From Myrica gale (taxonomy: Eukaryota; Streptophyta; Magnoliopsida; Fagales; Myricaceae): a stretch of DNA of 64,000 nt. Shown piece after piece: positions 46,686 to 58,774 of the stretch; the stretch's first letter is position 1, and each line of letters opens with the position of its first letter. The notes under the pieces were generated by a model that did not search any database, had not been told where the DNA came from, and saw nothing but the letters and a program-made list of their open reading frames with translations. The stretch covers positions 13,392,001-13,456,000 of the forward strand of contig OZ005608.1 of the NCBI GenBank assembly GCA_963930655.1, in the 5' to 3' direction. The position numbers and the translations under genes are program-made.

Positions 46686-46804
46686 GGGTGCGATCATACC
46701 AGCACTAATGCACCGGATCCCATCAGAACTCCGCAGTTAAGCGTGCTTGGGCGAGAGTAGTACTAGGATGGGTGACCTCCTGGGAAGTCCTCGTGTTGCA
46801 CCCC
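46686..46804 (+). rRNA. 5S rRNA gene 80
   Basis: Complete, majority sequence. Spacer class E. Confidence 0.97.
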
Positions 46805-47082
46805 AACATCTTTTTTCCCGCCCCCGAGAAGATTTTCGTGCGGAAAAAATATTAATCTGAACGGGATTAGATTTCCGCCGGTATTTGAAAACACTCCACT
46901 TTTCCGGTGCGAAAAACGAAGACGAAAACTACATGACGAAATTTTGATTTTTCAAAAACTCCGATATTTTTTTGTAGCAATTCGGCGCGAAAAACCTCTT
47001 TCAGCGACGTTGAATACCCGTGAATGGATGTATTTCCCCTGTGAGAGGGATCCATATAAGAAATCATTGCAACAACCATAAC

Positions 47083-47201
47083 GGGTGCTATCATACCAGC
47101 ACTAATGCACCGGATCCCATCAGAACTCCGCAGTTAAGCGTGCTTAGGCGAGAGTAGTACTAGGATGGGTGACCTCCTGGGAAGTCCTCGTGTTGCACCC
47201 C
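47083..47201 (+). rRNA. 5S rRNA gene 81
   Basis: Complete, private G7T plus G64A. Spacer class A. Confidence 0.95.
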
Positions 47202-47479
47202 AACATCTTTTTTCCCGCCCCCGAGAAGATTTTCGTGCGGAAAAAATATTTATCTGAACGGGATTAGATTTCCGCCGGTATTTGAAAACACTCCACTTTT
47301 CCGGTGCGAAAAACGAAGACGAAAACTACATGACGAAATTTTGATTTTTCAAAAACTCCGATATTTTTTTGTAGCAATTCGGCGCGAAAAACCTCTTTCA
47401 GCGACGTTGAATACCCGTGAATGGATGTATTTCCCCTGTGAGAGGGATCCATATAAGAAATCATTGCAACAACCATAAC

Positions 47480-47598
47480 GGGTGCGATCATACCAGCACT
47501 AATGCACCGGATCCCATCAGAACTCCGCAGTTAAGCGTGCTCGGGCGAGAGTAGTACTAGGATGGGTGACCTCCTGGGAAGTCCTCGTGTTGCACCCC
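47480..47598 (+). rRNA. 5S rRNA gene 82
   Basis: Complete, private T63C in the A-box. Spacer class A. Confidence 0.95.
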
Positions 47599-47876
47599 AA
47601 CATCTTTTTTCCCGCCCCCGAGAAGATTTTCGTGCGGAAAAAATATTTATCTGAACGGGATTAGATTTCCGCCGGTATTTGAAAACACTCCACTTTTCCG
47701 GTGCGAAAAACGAAGACGAAAACTACATGACGAAATTTTGATTTTTCAAAAACTCGGATATTTTTTTGTCGCAATTCGGCGCGAAAAACCTCTTTCAGCG
47801 ACGTTGAATACCCGTGAATGGATGTATTTCCCCTGTGAGAGGGATCCATATAAGAAATCATTGCAACAACCATAAC

Positions 47877-47995
47877 GGGAGCGATCATACCAGCACTAAT
47901 GCACCGGATCCCATCAGAACTCCGCAGTTAAGCGTGCTTGGGCGAGAGTAGTACTAGGATGGGTGACCTCCTGGGAAGTCCTCGTGTTGCACCCC
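47877..47995 (+). rRNA. 5S rRNA gene 83
   Basis: Complete, private T4A in the terminal stem. Spacer class B. Confidence 0.95.
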
Positions 47996-48273
47996 AACAT
48001 CTTTTTTACCGCCCCCGAGAAGATTTTCGTGCGGAAAAAATATTTATCTGAACGGGATTAGATTTCCGCCGGTATTTGGAAACACTCCACTTTTCCGGTG
48101 CGAAAAAAGAAGACGAAAACTACATGACGAAATTTTGATTTTTCAAAAACTCGGATATTTTTTTGTCGCAATTCGGCGCGAAAAACCTCTTTCAGCGACG
48201 TTGAATACCCGTGAATGGATGTATTTCCCCTGTGAGAGGGATCCATATAAGAAATCATTGCAACAAACATAAC

Positions 48274-48392
48274 GGGTGCGATCATACCAGCACTAATGCA
48301 CCGGATCCCATCAGAACTCCGCAGTTAAGCGTGCTTGGGCGAGAGTAGTACTAGGATGGGTGACCTCCTGGGAAGTCCTCGTGTTGCACCCC
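48274..48392 (+). rRNA. 5S rRNA gene 84
   Basis: Complete, majority sequence. Spacer class C. Confidence 0.97.
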
Positions 48393-48670
48393 AACATCTT
48401 TTTTCCCGCCCCCGAGAAGATTTTCGTGCGGAAAAAATATTTATCTGAACGGGATTAGATTTCCGCCGGTATTTGAAAACACTCCACTTTTCCGGTGCGA
48501 AAAACGAAGACGAAAACTACATGACGAAATTTTGATTTTTCAAAAACTCCGATATTTTTTTGTAGCAATTCGGCGCGAAAAACCTCTTTCAGCGACGTTG
48601 AATACCCGTGAATGGATGTATTTCCCCTGTGAGAGGGATCCATATAAGAAATCATTGCAACAACCATAAC

Positions 48671-48789
48671 GGGTGCGATCAAACCAGCACTAATGCACCG
48701 GATCCCATCAGAACTCCGCAGTTAAGCGTGCTTAGGCGAGAGTAGTACTAGGATGGGTGACCTCCTGGGAAGTCCTCGTGTTGCACCCC
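48671..48789 (+). rRNA. 5S rRNA gene 85
   Basis: Complete, T12A plus G64A, 3176 bp from the matching gene 77. Spacer class A. Confidence 0.95.
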
Positions 48790-49067
48790 AACATCTTTTT
48801 TCCCGCCCCCGAGAAGATTTTCGTGCGGAAAAAATATTTATCTGAACGGGATTAGATTTCCGCCGGTATTTGAAAACACTCCACTTTTCCGGTGCGAAAA
48901 ACGAAGACGAAAACTACATGACGAAATTTTGATTTTTCAAAAACTCGGATATTTTTTTGTCGCAATTCGGCTCGAAAAACCTCTTTCAGCGACGTTGAAT
49001 ACCCGTGAATGGATGTATTTCCCCTGTGAGAGGGATCCATATAAGAAATCATTGCAACAAACATAAC

Positions 49068-49186
49068 GGGTGCGATCATACCAGCACTAATGCACCGGAT
49101 CCCATCAGAACTCCGCAGTTAAGCGTGCTTGGGCGAGAGTAGTACTAGGATGGGTGACCTCCTGGGAAGTCCTCGTGTTGCACCCC
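49068..49186 (+). rRNA. 5S rRNA gene 86
   Basis: Complete, majority sequence. Spacer class E with CGGCTCG. Confidence 0.97.
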
Positions 49187-49464
49187 AACATCTTTTTTCC
49201 CGCCCCCGAGAAGATTTTCGTGCGGAAAAAATATTTATCTGAACGGGATTAGATTTCCGCCGGTATTTGAAAACACTCCACTTTTCCGGTGCGAAAAACG
49301 AAGACGAAAACTACATGACGAAATTTTGATTTTTCAAAAACTCGGATATTTTTTTGTCGCAATTCGGCTCGAAAAACCTCTTTCAGCGACGTTGAATACC
49401 CGTGAATGGATGTATTTCCCCTGTGAGAGGGATCCATATAAGAAATCATTGCAACAAACATAAC

Positions 49465-49583
49465 GGGTGCGATCATACCAGCACTAATGCACCGGATCCC
49501 ATCAGAACTCCGCAGTTAAGCGTGCATGGGCGAGAGTAGTACTAGGATGGGTGACCTCCTGGGAAGTCCTCGTGTTGCACCCC
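49465..49583 (+). rRNA. 5S rRNA gene 87
   Basis: Complete, T62A in the A-box. Spacer class E. Followed by the 15-bp terminator duplication. Confidence 0.95.
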
Positions 49584-49589
49584 AACATC

Positions 49590-49619
49590 TTTTTTCCCGC
49601 CCCCTTTTTTCCCGCCCCC
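49590..49619 (+). repeat. Terminator duplication 1 (2 x 15 bp)
   Basis: TTTTTTCCCGCCCCC occurs twice in tandem, giving two T6 runs after gene 87 and a 412-bp unit. The second run could act as a backup Pol III terminator. Confidence 0.95.
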
Positions 49620-49876
49620 GAGAAGATTTTCGTGCGGAAAAAATATTTATCTGAACGGGATTAGATTTCCGCCGGTATTTGGAAACACTCCACTTTTCCG
49701 GTGCGAAAAAAGAAGACGAAAATTACATGACGAAATTTTAATTTTTCAAAAACTCGGATATTTTTTTGTCGCAATTCGGCGCGAAAAAGCTCTTTCAGCG
49801 ACGTTGAATACCCGTGAATGGATGTATTTCCCCTGTGAGAGGGATCCATATAAGAAATCATTGCAACAAACATAAC

Positions 49877-49995
49877 GGGTGCGATCATACCAGCACTAAT
49901 GCACCGGATCCCATCAGAACTCCGCAGTTATGCGTGCTTGGGCGAGAGTAGTACTAGGATGGGTGACCTCCTGGGAAGTCCTCGTGTTGCACCCC
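49877..49995 (+). rRNA. 5S rRNA gene 88
   Basis: Complete, A55T in the A-box. Spacer class H; always follows a T62A gene with the doubled terminator. Confidence 0.95.
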
Positions 49996-50273
49996 AACAT
50001 CTTTTTTCCCGCCCCCGAGAAGATTTTCGTGCGGAAAAAATATTAATCTGAACGGGATTAGATTTCCGCCGGTATTTGAAAACACTCCACTTTTCCGGTG
50101 CGAAAAACGAAGACGAAAACTACATGACGAAATTTTGATTTTTCAAAAACTCCGATATTTTTTTGTAGCAATTCGGCGCGAAAAACCTCTTTCAGCGACG
50201 TTGAATACCCGTGAATGGATGTATTTCCCCTGTGAGAGGGATCCATATAAGAAATCATTGCAACAACCATAAC

Positions 50274-50392
50274 GGGTGCGATCATACCAGCACTAATGCA
50301 CCGGATCCCATCAGAACTCCGCAGTTAAGCGTGCTTAGGCGAGAGTAGTACTAGGATGGGTGACCTCCTGGGAAGTCCTCGTGTTGCACCCC
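50274..50392 (+). rRNA. 5S rRNA gene 89
   Basis: Complete, G64A. Spacer class A. Opens the A-E-G block of 1191 bp. Confidence 0.96.
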
Positions 50393-50670
50393 AACATCTT
50401 TTTTCCCGCCCCCGAGAAGATTTTCGTGCGGAAAAAATATTTATCTGAACGGGATTAGATTTCCGCCGGTATTTGAAAACACTCCACTTTTCCGGTGCGA
50501 AAAACGAAGACGAAAACTACATGACGAAATTTTGATTTTTCAAAAACTCGGATATTTTTTTGTCGCAATTCGGCTCGAAAAACCTCTTTCAGCGACGTTG
50601 AATACCCGTGAATGGATGTATTTCCCCTGTGAGAGGGATCCATATAAGAAATCATTGCAACAAACATAAC

Positions 50671-50789
50671 GGGTGCGATCATACCAGCACTAATGCACCG
50701 GATCCCATCGGAACTCCGCAGTTAAGCGTGCTTGGGCGAGAGTAGTACTAGGATGGGTGACCTCCTGGGAAGTCCTCGTGTTGCACCCC
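50671..50789 (+). rRNA. 5S rRNA gene 90
   Basis: Complete, A40G. Spacer class E with CGGCTCG; followed by TTCCTGCCCC instead of TTCCCGCCCC. Confidence 0.95.
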
Positions 50790-51067
50790 AACATCTTTTT
50801 TCCTGCCCCCGAGAAGATTTTCGTGCGGAAAAAATATTTATCTGAACGGGATTAGATTTCCGCCGGTATTTGGAAACACTCCACTTTTCCGGTGCGAAAA
50901 AAGAAGACGAAAACTACATGACGAAATTTTGATTTTTCAAAAACTAGGATATTTTTTTGTCGCAATTCGGCGCGAAAAACCTCTTTCAGCGACGTTGAAT
51001 ACCCGTGAATGGATGTATTTCCCCTGTGAGAGGGATCCATATAAGAAATCATTGCAACAACCATAAC

Positions 51068-51186
51068 GGGTGCGATCATACCAGCACTAATGCACCGGAT
51101 CCCATCAGAACTCCGCAGTTAAGCGTGCTTAGGCGAGAGTAGTACTAGGATGGGTGACCTCCTGGGAAGTCCTCGTGTTGCACCCC
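51068..51186 (+). rRNA. 5S rRNA gene 91
   Basis: Complete, G64A. Spacer class G. Confidence 0.96.
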
Positions 51187-51464
51187 AACATCTTTTTTCC
51201 CGCCCCCGAGAAGATTTTCGTGCGGAAAAAATATTTATCTGAACGGGATTAGATTTCCGCCGGTATTTGAAAACACTCCACTTTTCCGGTGCGAAAAACG
51301 AAGACGAAAACTACATGACGAAATTTTGATTTTTCAAAAACTCCGATATTTTTTTGTAGCAATTCGGCGCGAAAAACCTCTTTCAGCGACGTTGAATACC
51401 CGTGAATGGATGTATTTCCCCTGTGAGAGGGATCCATATAAGAAATCATTGCAACAACCATAAC

Positions 51465-51583
51465 GGGTGCGATCAAACCAGCACTAATGCACCGGATCCC
51501 ATCAGAACTCCGCAGTTAAGCGTGCTTAGGCGAGAGTAGTACTAGGATGGGTGACCTCCTGGGAAGTCCTCGTGTTGCACCCC
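51465..51583 (+). rRNA. 5S rRNA gene 92
   Basis: Complete, T12A plus G64A. Spacer class A. Confidence 0.95.
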
Positions 51584-51861
51584 AACATCTTTTTTCCCGC
51601 CCCCGAGAAGATTTTCGTGCGGAAAAAATATTTATCTGAACGGGATTAGATTTCCGCCGGTATTTGAAAACACTCCACTTTTCCGGTGCGAAAAACGAAG
51701 ACGAAAACTACATGACGAAATTTTGATTTTTCAAAAACTCGGATATTTTTTTGTCGCAATTCGGCTCGAAAAACCTCTTTCAGCGACGTTGAATACCCGT
51801 GAATGGATGTATTTCCCCTGTGAGAGGGATCCATATAAGAAATCATTGCAACAAACATAAC

Positions 51862-51980
51862 GGGTGCGATCATACCAGCACTAATGCACCGGATCCCATC
51901 GGAACTCCGCAGTTAAGCGTGCTTGGGCGAGAGTAGTACTAGGATGGGTGACCTCCTGGGAAGTCCTCGTGTTGCACCCC
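51862..51980 (+). rRNA. 5S rRNA gene 93
   Basis: Complete, A40G. Spacer class E. Confidence 0.95.
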
Positions 51981-52258
51981 AACATCTTTTTTCCTGCCCC
52001 CGAGAAGATTTTCGTGCGGAAAAAATATTTATCTGAACGGGATTAGATTTCCGCCGGTATTTGGAAACACTCCACTTTTCCGGTGCGAAAAAAGAAGACG
52101 AAAACTACATGACGAAATTTTGATTTTTCAAAAACTAGGATATTTTTTTGTCGCAATTCGGCGCGAAAAACCTCTTTCAGCGACGTTGAATACCCGTGAA
52201 TGGATGTATTTCCCCTGTGAGAGGGATCCATATAAGAAATCATTGCAACAACCATAAC

Positions 52259-52377
52259 GGGTGCGATCATACCAGCACTAATGCACCGGATCCCATCAGA
52301 ACTCCGCAGTTAAGCGTGCTTAGGCGAGAGTAGTACTAGGATGGGTGACCTCCTGGGAAGTCCTCGTGTTGCACCCC
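52259..52377 (+). rRNA. 5S rRNA gene 94
   Basis: Complete, G64A. Spacer class G. Confidence 0.96.
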
Positions 52378-52655
52378 AACATCTTTTTTCCCGCCCCCGA
52401 GAAGATTTTCGTGCGGAAAAAATATTTATCTGAACGGGATTAGATTTCCGCCGGTATTTGAAAACACTCCACTTTTCCGGTGCGAAAAACGAAGACGAAA
52501 ACTACATGACGAAATTTTGATTTTTCAAAAACTCCGATATTTTTTTGTAGCAATTCGGCGCGAAAAACCTCTTTCAGCGACGTTGAATACCCGTGAATGG
52601 ATGTATTTCCCCTGTGAGAGGGATCCATATAAGAAATCATTGCAACAACCATAAC

Positions 52656-52774
52656 GGGTGCGATCAAACCAGCACTAATGCACCGGATCCCATCAGAACT
52701 CCGCAGTTAAGCGTGCTTAGGCGAGAGTAGTACTAGGATGGGTGACCTCCTGGGAAGTCCTCGTGTTGCACCCC
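52656..52774 (+). rRNA. 5S rRNA gene 95
   Basis: Complete, T12A plus G64A. Spacer class A. Confidence 0.95.
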
Positions 52775-53052
52775 AACATCTTTTTTCCCGCCCCCGAGAA
52801 GATTTTCGTGCGGAAAAAATATTTATCTGAACGGGATTAGATTTCCGCCGGTATTTGAAAACACTCCACTTTTCCGGTGCGAAAAACGAAGACGAAAACT
52901 ACATGACGAAATTTTGATTTTTCAAAAACTCGGATATTTTTTTGTCGCAATTCGGCTCGAAAAACCTCTTTCAGCGACGTTGAATACCCGTGAATGGATG
53001 TATTTCCCCTGTGAGAGGGATCCATATAAGAAATCATTGCAACAAACATAAC

Positions 53053-53171
53053 GGGTGCGATCATACCAGCACTAATGCACCGGATCCCATCGGAACTCCG
53101 CAGTTAAGCGTGCTTGGGCGAGAGTAGTACTAGGATGGGTGACCTCCTGGGAAGTCCTCGTGTTGCACCCC
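53053..53171 (+). rRNA. 5S rRNA gene 96
   Basis: Complete, A40G. Spacer class E. Confidence 0.95.
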
Positions 53172-53449
53172 AACATCTTTTTTCCTGCCCCCGAGAAGAT
53201 TTTCGTGCGGAAAAAATATTTATCTGAACGGGATTAGATTTCCGCCGGTATTTGGAAACACTCCACTTTTCCGGTGCGAAAAAAGAAGACGAAAACTACA
53301 TGACGAAATTTTGATTTTTCAAAAACTAGGATATTTTTTTGTCGCAATTCGGCGCGAAAAACCTCTTTCAGCGACGTTGAATACCCGTGAATGGATGTAT
53401 TTCCCCTGTGAGAGGGATCCATATAAGAAATCATTGCAACAACCATAAC

Positions 53450-53568
53450 GGGTGCGATCATACCAGCACTAATGCACCGGATCCCATCAGAACTCCGCAG
53501 TTAAGCGTGCTTAGGCGAGAGTAGTACTAGGATGGGTGACCTCCTGGGAAGTCCTCGTGTTGCACCCC
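53450..53568 (+). rRNA. 5S rRNA gene 97
   Basis: Complete, G64A. Spacer class G. Confidence 0.96.
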
Positions 53569-53846
53569 AACATCTTTTTTCCCGCCCCCGAGAAGATTTT
53601 CGTGCGGAAAAAATATTTATCTGAACGGGATTAGATTTCCGCCGGTATTTGAAAACACTCCACTTTTCCGGTGCGAAAAACGAAGACGAAAACTACATGA
53701 CGAAATTTTGATTTTTCAAAAACTCCGATATTTTTTTGTAGCAATTCGGCGCGAAAAACCTCTTTCAGCGACGTTGAATACCCGTGAATGGATGTATTTC
53801 CCCTGTGAGAGGGATCCATATAAGAAATCATTGCAACAACCATAAC

Positions 53847-53965
53847 GGGTGCGATCAAACCAGCACTAATGCACCGGATCCCATCAGAACTCCGCAGTTA
53901 AGCGTGCTTAGGCGAGAGTAGTACTAGGATGGGTGACCTCCTGGGAAGTCCTCGTGTTGCACCCC
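53847..53965 (+). rRNA. 5S rRNA gene 98
   Basis: Complete, T12A plus G64A. Spacer class A. Last T12A copy. Confidence 0.95.
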
Positions 53966-54243
53966 AACATCTTTTTTCCCGCCCCCGAGAAGATTTTCGT
54001 GCGGAAAAAATATTTATCTGAACGGGATTAGATTTCCGCCGGTATTTGAAAACACTCCACTTTTCCGGTGCGAAAAACGAAGACGAAAACTACATGACGA
54101 AATTTTGATTTTTCAAAAACTCGGATATTTTTTTGTCGCAATTCGGCTCGAAAAACCGCTTTCAGCGACGTTGAATACCCGTGAATGGATGTATTTCCCC
54201 TGTGAGAGGGATCCATATAAGAAATCATTGCAACAAACATAAC

Positions 54244-54362
54244 GGGTGCGATCATACCAGCACTAATGCACCGGATCCCATCAGAACTCCGCAGTTAAGC
54301 GTGCTTGGGCGAGAGTAGTACTAGGATGGGTGACCTCCTGGGAAGTCCTCGTGTTGCACCCC
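54244..54362 (+). rRNA. 5S rRNA gene 99
   Basis: Complete, majority sequence. Spacer class E with a private AACCGCTTTC. Confidence 0.97.
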
Positions 54363-54640
54363 AACATCTTTTTTCCCGCCCCCGAGAAGATTTTCGTGCG
54401 GAAAAAATATTAATCTGAACGGGATTAGATTTCCGCCGGTATTTGAAAACACTCCACTTTTCCGGTGCGAAAAACGAAGACGAAAACTACATGACGAAAT
54501 TTTGATTTTTCAAAAACTCCGATATTTTTTTGTAGCAATTCGGCGCGAAAAACCTCTTTCAGCGACGTTGAATACCCGTGAATGGATGTATTTCCCCTGT
54601 GAGAGGGATCCATATAAGAAATCATTGCAACAACCATAAC

Positions 54641-54759
54641 GGGTGCGATCATACCAGCACTAATGCACCGGATCCCATCAGAACTCCGCAGTTAAGCGTG
54701 CATAGGCGAGAGTAGTACTAGGATGGGTGACCTCCTGGGAAGTCCTCGTGTTGCACCCC
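54641..54759 (+). rRNA. 5S rRNA gene 100
   Basis: Complete, carries both T62A and G64A, the only such combination seen; it looks like a recombinant of two variant types. Spacer class A. Confidence 0.95.
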
Positions 54760-55037
54760 AACATCTTTTTTCCCGCCCCCGAGAAGATTTTCGTGCGGAA
54801 AAAATATTTATCTGAACGGGATTAGATTTCCGCCGGTATTTGAAAACACTCCACTTTTCCGGTGCGAAAAACGAAGACGAAAACTACATGACGAAATTTT
54901 GATTTTTCAAAAACTCGGATATTTTTTTGTCGCAATTCGGCTCGAAAAACCTCTTTCAGCGACGTTGAATACCCGTGAATGGATGTATTTCCCCTGTGAG
55001 AGGGATCCATATAAGAAATCATTGCAACAAACATAAC

Positions 55038-55156
55038 GGGTGCGATCATACCAGCACTAATGCACCGGATCCCATCAGAACTCCGCAGTTAAGCGTGCTT
55101 AGGCGAGAGTAGTACTAGGATGGGTGACCTCCTGGGAAGTCCTCGTGTTGCACCCC
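55038..55156 (+). rRNA. 5S rRNA gene 101
   Basis: Complete, G64A. Spacer class E. Confidence 0.96.
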
Positions 55157-55434
55157 AACATCTTTTTTCCCGCCCCCGAGAAGATTTTCGTGCGGAAAAA
55201 ATATTTATCTGAACGGGATTAGATTTCCGCCGGTATTTGAAAACACTCCACTTTTCCGGTGCGAAAAACGAAGACGAAAACTACATGACGAAATTTTGAT
55301 TTTTCAAAAACTCGGATATTTTTTTGTCGCAATTCGGCGCGAAAAACCTCTTTCAGCGACGTTGAATACCCGTGAATGGATGTATTTCCCCTGTGAGAGG
55401 GATCCATATAAGAAATCATTGCAACAAACATAAC

Positions 55435-55553
55435 GGGTGCGATCATACCAGCACTAATGCACCGGATCCCATCAGAACTCCGCAGTTAAGCGTGCATGGG
55501 CGAGAGTAGTACTAGGATGGGTGACCTCCTGGGAAGTCCTCGTGTTGCACCCC
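55435..55553 (+). rRNA. 5S rRNA gene 102
   Basis: Complete, T62A. Spacer class E. Terminator duplicated. Confidence 0.95.
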
Positions 55554-55559
55554 AACATC

Positions 55560-55589
55560 TTTTTTCCCGCCCCCTTTTTTCCCGCCCCC
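55560..55589 (+). repeat. Terminator duplication 2 (2 x 15 bp)
   Basis: Same tandem 15-mer as after gene 87, here after gene 102. Confidence 0.95.
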
Positions 55590-55846
55590 GAGAAGATTTT
55601 CGTGCGGAAAAAATATTTATCTGAACGGGATTAGATTTCCGCCGGTATTTGGAAACACTCCACTTTTCCGGTGCGAAAAAAGAAGACGAAAATTACATGA
55701 CGAAATTTTAATTTTTCAAAAACTCGGATATTTTTTTGTCGCAATTCGGCGCGAAAAAGCTCTTTCAGCGACGTTGAATACCCGTGAATGGATGTATTTC
55801 CCCTGTGAGAGGGATCCATATAAGAAATCATTGCAACAAACATAAC

Positions 55847-55965
55847 GGGTGCGATCATACCAGCACTAATGCACCGGATCCCATCAGAACTCCGCAGTTA
55901 TGCGTGCTTGGGCGAGAGTAGTACTAGGATGGGTGACCTCCTGGGAAGTCCTCGTGTTGCACCCC
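55847..55965 (+). rRNA. 5S rRNA gene 103
   Basis: Complete, A55T. Spacer class H. Followed by CCCCAAAATC instead of CCCCAACATC. Confidence 0.95.
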
Positions 55966-56243
55966 AAAATCTTTTTTCCCGCCCCCGAGAAGATTTTCGT
56001 GCGGAAAAAATATTAATCTGAACGGGATTAGATTTCCGCCGGTATTTGAAAACACTCCACTTTTCCGGTGCGAAAAACGAAGACGAAAACTACATGACGA
56101 AATTTTGATTTTTCAAAAACTCCGATATTTTTTTGTAGCAATTCGGCGCGAAAAACCTCTTTCAGCGACGTTGAATACCCGTGAATGGATGTATTTCCCC
56201 TGTGAGAGGGATCCATATAAGAAATCATTGCAACAACCATAAC

Positions 56244-56362
56244 GGGTGCGATCATACCAGCACTAATGCACCGGATCCCATCAGAACTCCGCAGTTAAGC
56301 GTGCTTAGGCGAGAGTAGTACTAGGATGGGTGACCTCCTGGGAAGTCCTCGTGTTGCACCCC
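56244..56362 (+). rRNA. 5S rRNA gene 104
   Basis: Complete, G64A. Spacer class A. Confidence 0.96.
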
Positions 56363-56640
56363 AACATCTTTTTTCCCGCCCCCGAGAAGATTTTCGTGCG
56401 GAAAAAATATTTATCTGAACGGGATTAGATTTCCGCCGGTATTTGAAAACACTCCACTTTTCCGGTGCGAAAAACGAAGACGAAAACTACATGACGAAAT
56501 TTTGATTTTTCAAAAACTCGGATATTTTTTTGTCGCAATTCGGCTCGAAAAACCTCTTTCAGCGACGTTGAATACCCGTGAATGGATGTATTTCCCCTGT
56601 GAGAGGGATCCATATAAGAAATCATTGCAACAAACATAAC

Positions 56641-56759
56641 GGGTGCGATCATACCAGCACTAATGCACCGGATCCCATCAGAACTCCGCAGTTAAGCGTG
56701 CTTAGGCGAGAGTAGTACTAGGATGGGTGACCTCCTGGGAAGTCCTCGTGTTGCACCCC
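56641..56759 (+). rRNA. 5S rRNA gene 105
   Basis: Complete, G64A. Spacer class E. Confidence 0.96.
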
Positions 56760-57037
56760 AACATCTTTTTTCCCGCCCCCGAGAAGATTTTCGTGCGGAA
56801 AAAATATTTATCTGAACGGGATTAGATTTCCGCCGGTATTTGAAAACACTCCACTTTTCCGGTGCGAAAAACGAAGACGAAAACTACATGACGAAATTTT
56901 GATTTTTCAAAAACTCGGATATTTTTTTGTCGCAATTCGGCGCGAAAAACCTCTTTCAGCGACGTTGAATACCCGTGAATGGATGTATTTCCCCTGTGAG
57001 AGGGATCCATATAAGAAATCATTGCAACAAACATAAC

Positions 57038-57156
57038 GGGTGCGATCATACCAGCACTAATGCACCGGATCCCATCAGAACTCCGCAGTTAAGCGTGCAT
57101 GGGCGAGAGTAGTACTAGGATGGGTGACCTCCTGGGAAGTCCTCGTGTTGCACCCC
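57038..57156 (+). rRNA. 5S rRNA gene 106
   Basis: Complete, T62A. Spacer class E. Terminator duplicated. Confidence 0.95.
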
Positions 57157-57162
57157 AACATC

Positions 57163-57192
57163 TTTTTTCCCGCCCCCTTTTTTCCCGCCCCC
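57163..57192 (+). repeat. Terminator duplication 3 (2 x 15 bp)
   Basis: Same tandem 15-mer, here after gene 106. Confidence 0.95.
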
Positions 57193-57449
57193 GAGAAGAT
57201 TTTCGTGCGGAAAAAATATTTATCTGAACGGGATTAGATTTCCGCCGGTATTTGGAAACACTCCACTTTTCCGGTGCGAAAAAAGAAGACGAAAATTACA
57301 TGACGAAATTTTAATTTTTCAAAAACTCGGATATTTTTTTGTCGCAATTCGGCGCGAAAAAGCTCTTTCAGCGACGTTGAATACCCGTGAATGGATGTAT
57401 TTCCCCTGTGAGAGGGATCCATATAAGAAATCATTGCAACAAACATAAC

Positions 57450-57568
57450 GGGTGCGATCATACCAGCACTAATGCACCGGATCCCATCAGAACTCCGCAG
57501 TTATGCGTGCTTGGGCGAGAGTAGTACTAGGATGGGTGACCTCCTGGGAAGTCCTCGTGTTGCACCCC
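57450..57568 (+). rRNA. 5S rRNA gene 107
   Basis: Complete, A55T. Spacer class H. Followed by CCCCAAAATC, as gene 103. Confidence 0.95.
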
Positions 57569-57846
57569 AAAATCTTTTTTCCCGCCCCCGAGAAGATTTT
57601 CGTGCGGAAAAAATATTAATCTGAACGGGATTAGATTTCCGCCGGTATTTGAAAACACTCCACTTTTCCGGTGCGAAAAACGAAGACGAAAACTACATGA
57701 CGAAATTTTGATTTTTCAAAAACTCCGATATTTTTTTGTAGCAATTCGGCGCGAAAAACCTCTTTCAGCGACGTTGAATACCCGTGAATGGATGTATTTC
57801 CCCTGTGAGAGGGATCCATATAAGAAATCATTGCAACAACCATAAC

Positions 57847-57965
57847 GGGTGCGATCATACCAGCACTAATGCACCGGATCCCATCAGAACTCCGCAGTTA
57901 AGCGTGCTTAGGCGAGAGTAGTACTAGGATGGGTGACCTCCTGGGAAGTCCTCGTGTTGCACCCC
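57847..57965 (+). rRNA. 5S rRNA gene 108
   Basis: Complete, G64A. Spacer class A. Confidence 0.96.
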
Positions 57966-58243
57966 AACATCTTTTTTCCCGCCCCCGAGAAGATTTTCGT
58001 GCGGAAAAAATATTTATCTGAACGGGATTAGATTTCCGCCGGTATTTGAAAACACTCCACTTTTCCGGTGCGAAAAACGAAGACGAAAACTACATGACGA
58101 AATTTTGATTTTTCAAAAACTCGGATATTTTTTTGTCGCAATTCGGCTCGAAAAACCTCTTTCAGCGACGTTGAATACCCGTGAATGGATGTATTTCCCC
58201 TGTGAGAGGGATCCATATAAGAAATCATTGCAACAAACATAAC

Positions 58244-58362
58244 GGGTGCGATCATACCAGCACTAATGCACCGGATCCCATCAGAACTCCGCAGTTAAGC
58301 GTGCATGGGCGAGAGTAGTACTAGGATGGGTGACCTCCTGGGAAGTCCTCGTGTTGCACCCC
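58244..58362 (+). rRNA. 5S rRNA gene 109
   Basis: Complete, T62A. Spacer class E with CGGCTCG. Terminator duplicated. Confidence 0.95.
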
Positions 58363-58368
58363 AACATC

Positions 58369-58398
58369 TTTTTTCCCGCCCCCTTTTTTCCCGCCCCC
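58369..58398 (+). repeat. Terminator duplication 4 (2 x 15 bp)
   Basis: Same tandem 15-mer, here after gene 109. Confidence 0.95.
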
Positions 58399-58655
58399 GA
58401 GAAGATTTTCGTGCGGAAAAAATATTTATCTGAACGGGATTAGATTTCCGCCGGTATTTGGAAACACTCCACTTTTCCGGTGCGAAAAAAGAAGACGAAA
58501 ATTACATGACGAAATTTTAATTTTTCAAAAACTCGGATATTTTTTTGTCGCAATTCGGCGCGAAAAAGCTCTTTCAGCGACGTTGAATACCCGTGAATGG
58601 ATGTATTTCCCCTGTGAGAGGGATCCATATAAGAAATCATTGCAACAAACATAAC

Positions 58656-58774
58656 GGGTGCGATCATACCAGCACTAATGCACCGGATCCCATCAGAACT
58701 CCGCAGTTATGCGTGCTTGGGCGAGAGTAGTACTAGGATGGGTGACCTCCTGGGAAGTCCTCGTGTTGCACCCC
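58656..58774 (+). rRNA. 5S rRNA gene 110
   Basis: Complete, A55T. Spacer class H. Confidence 0.95.
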
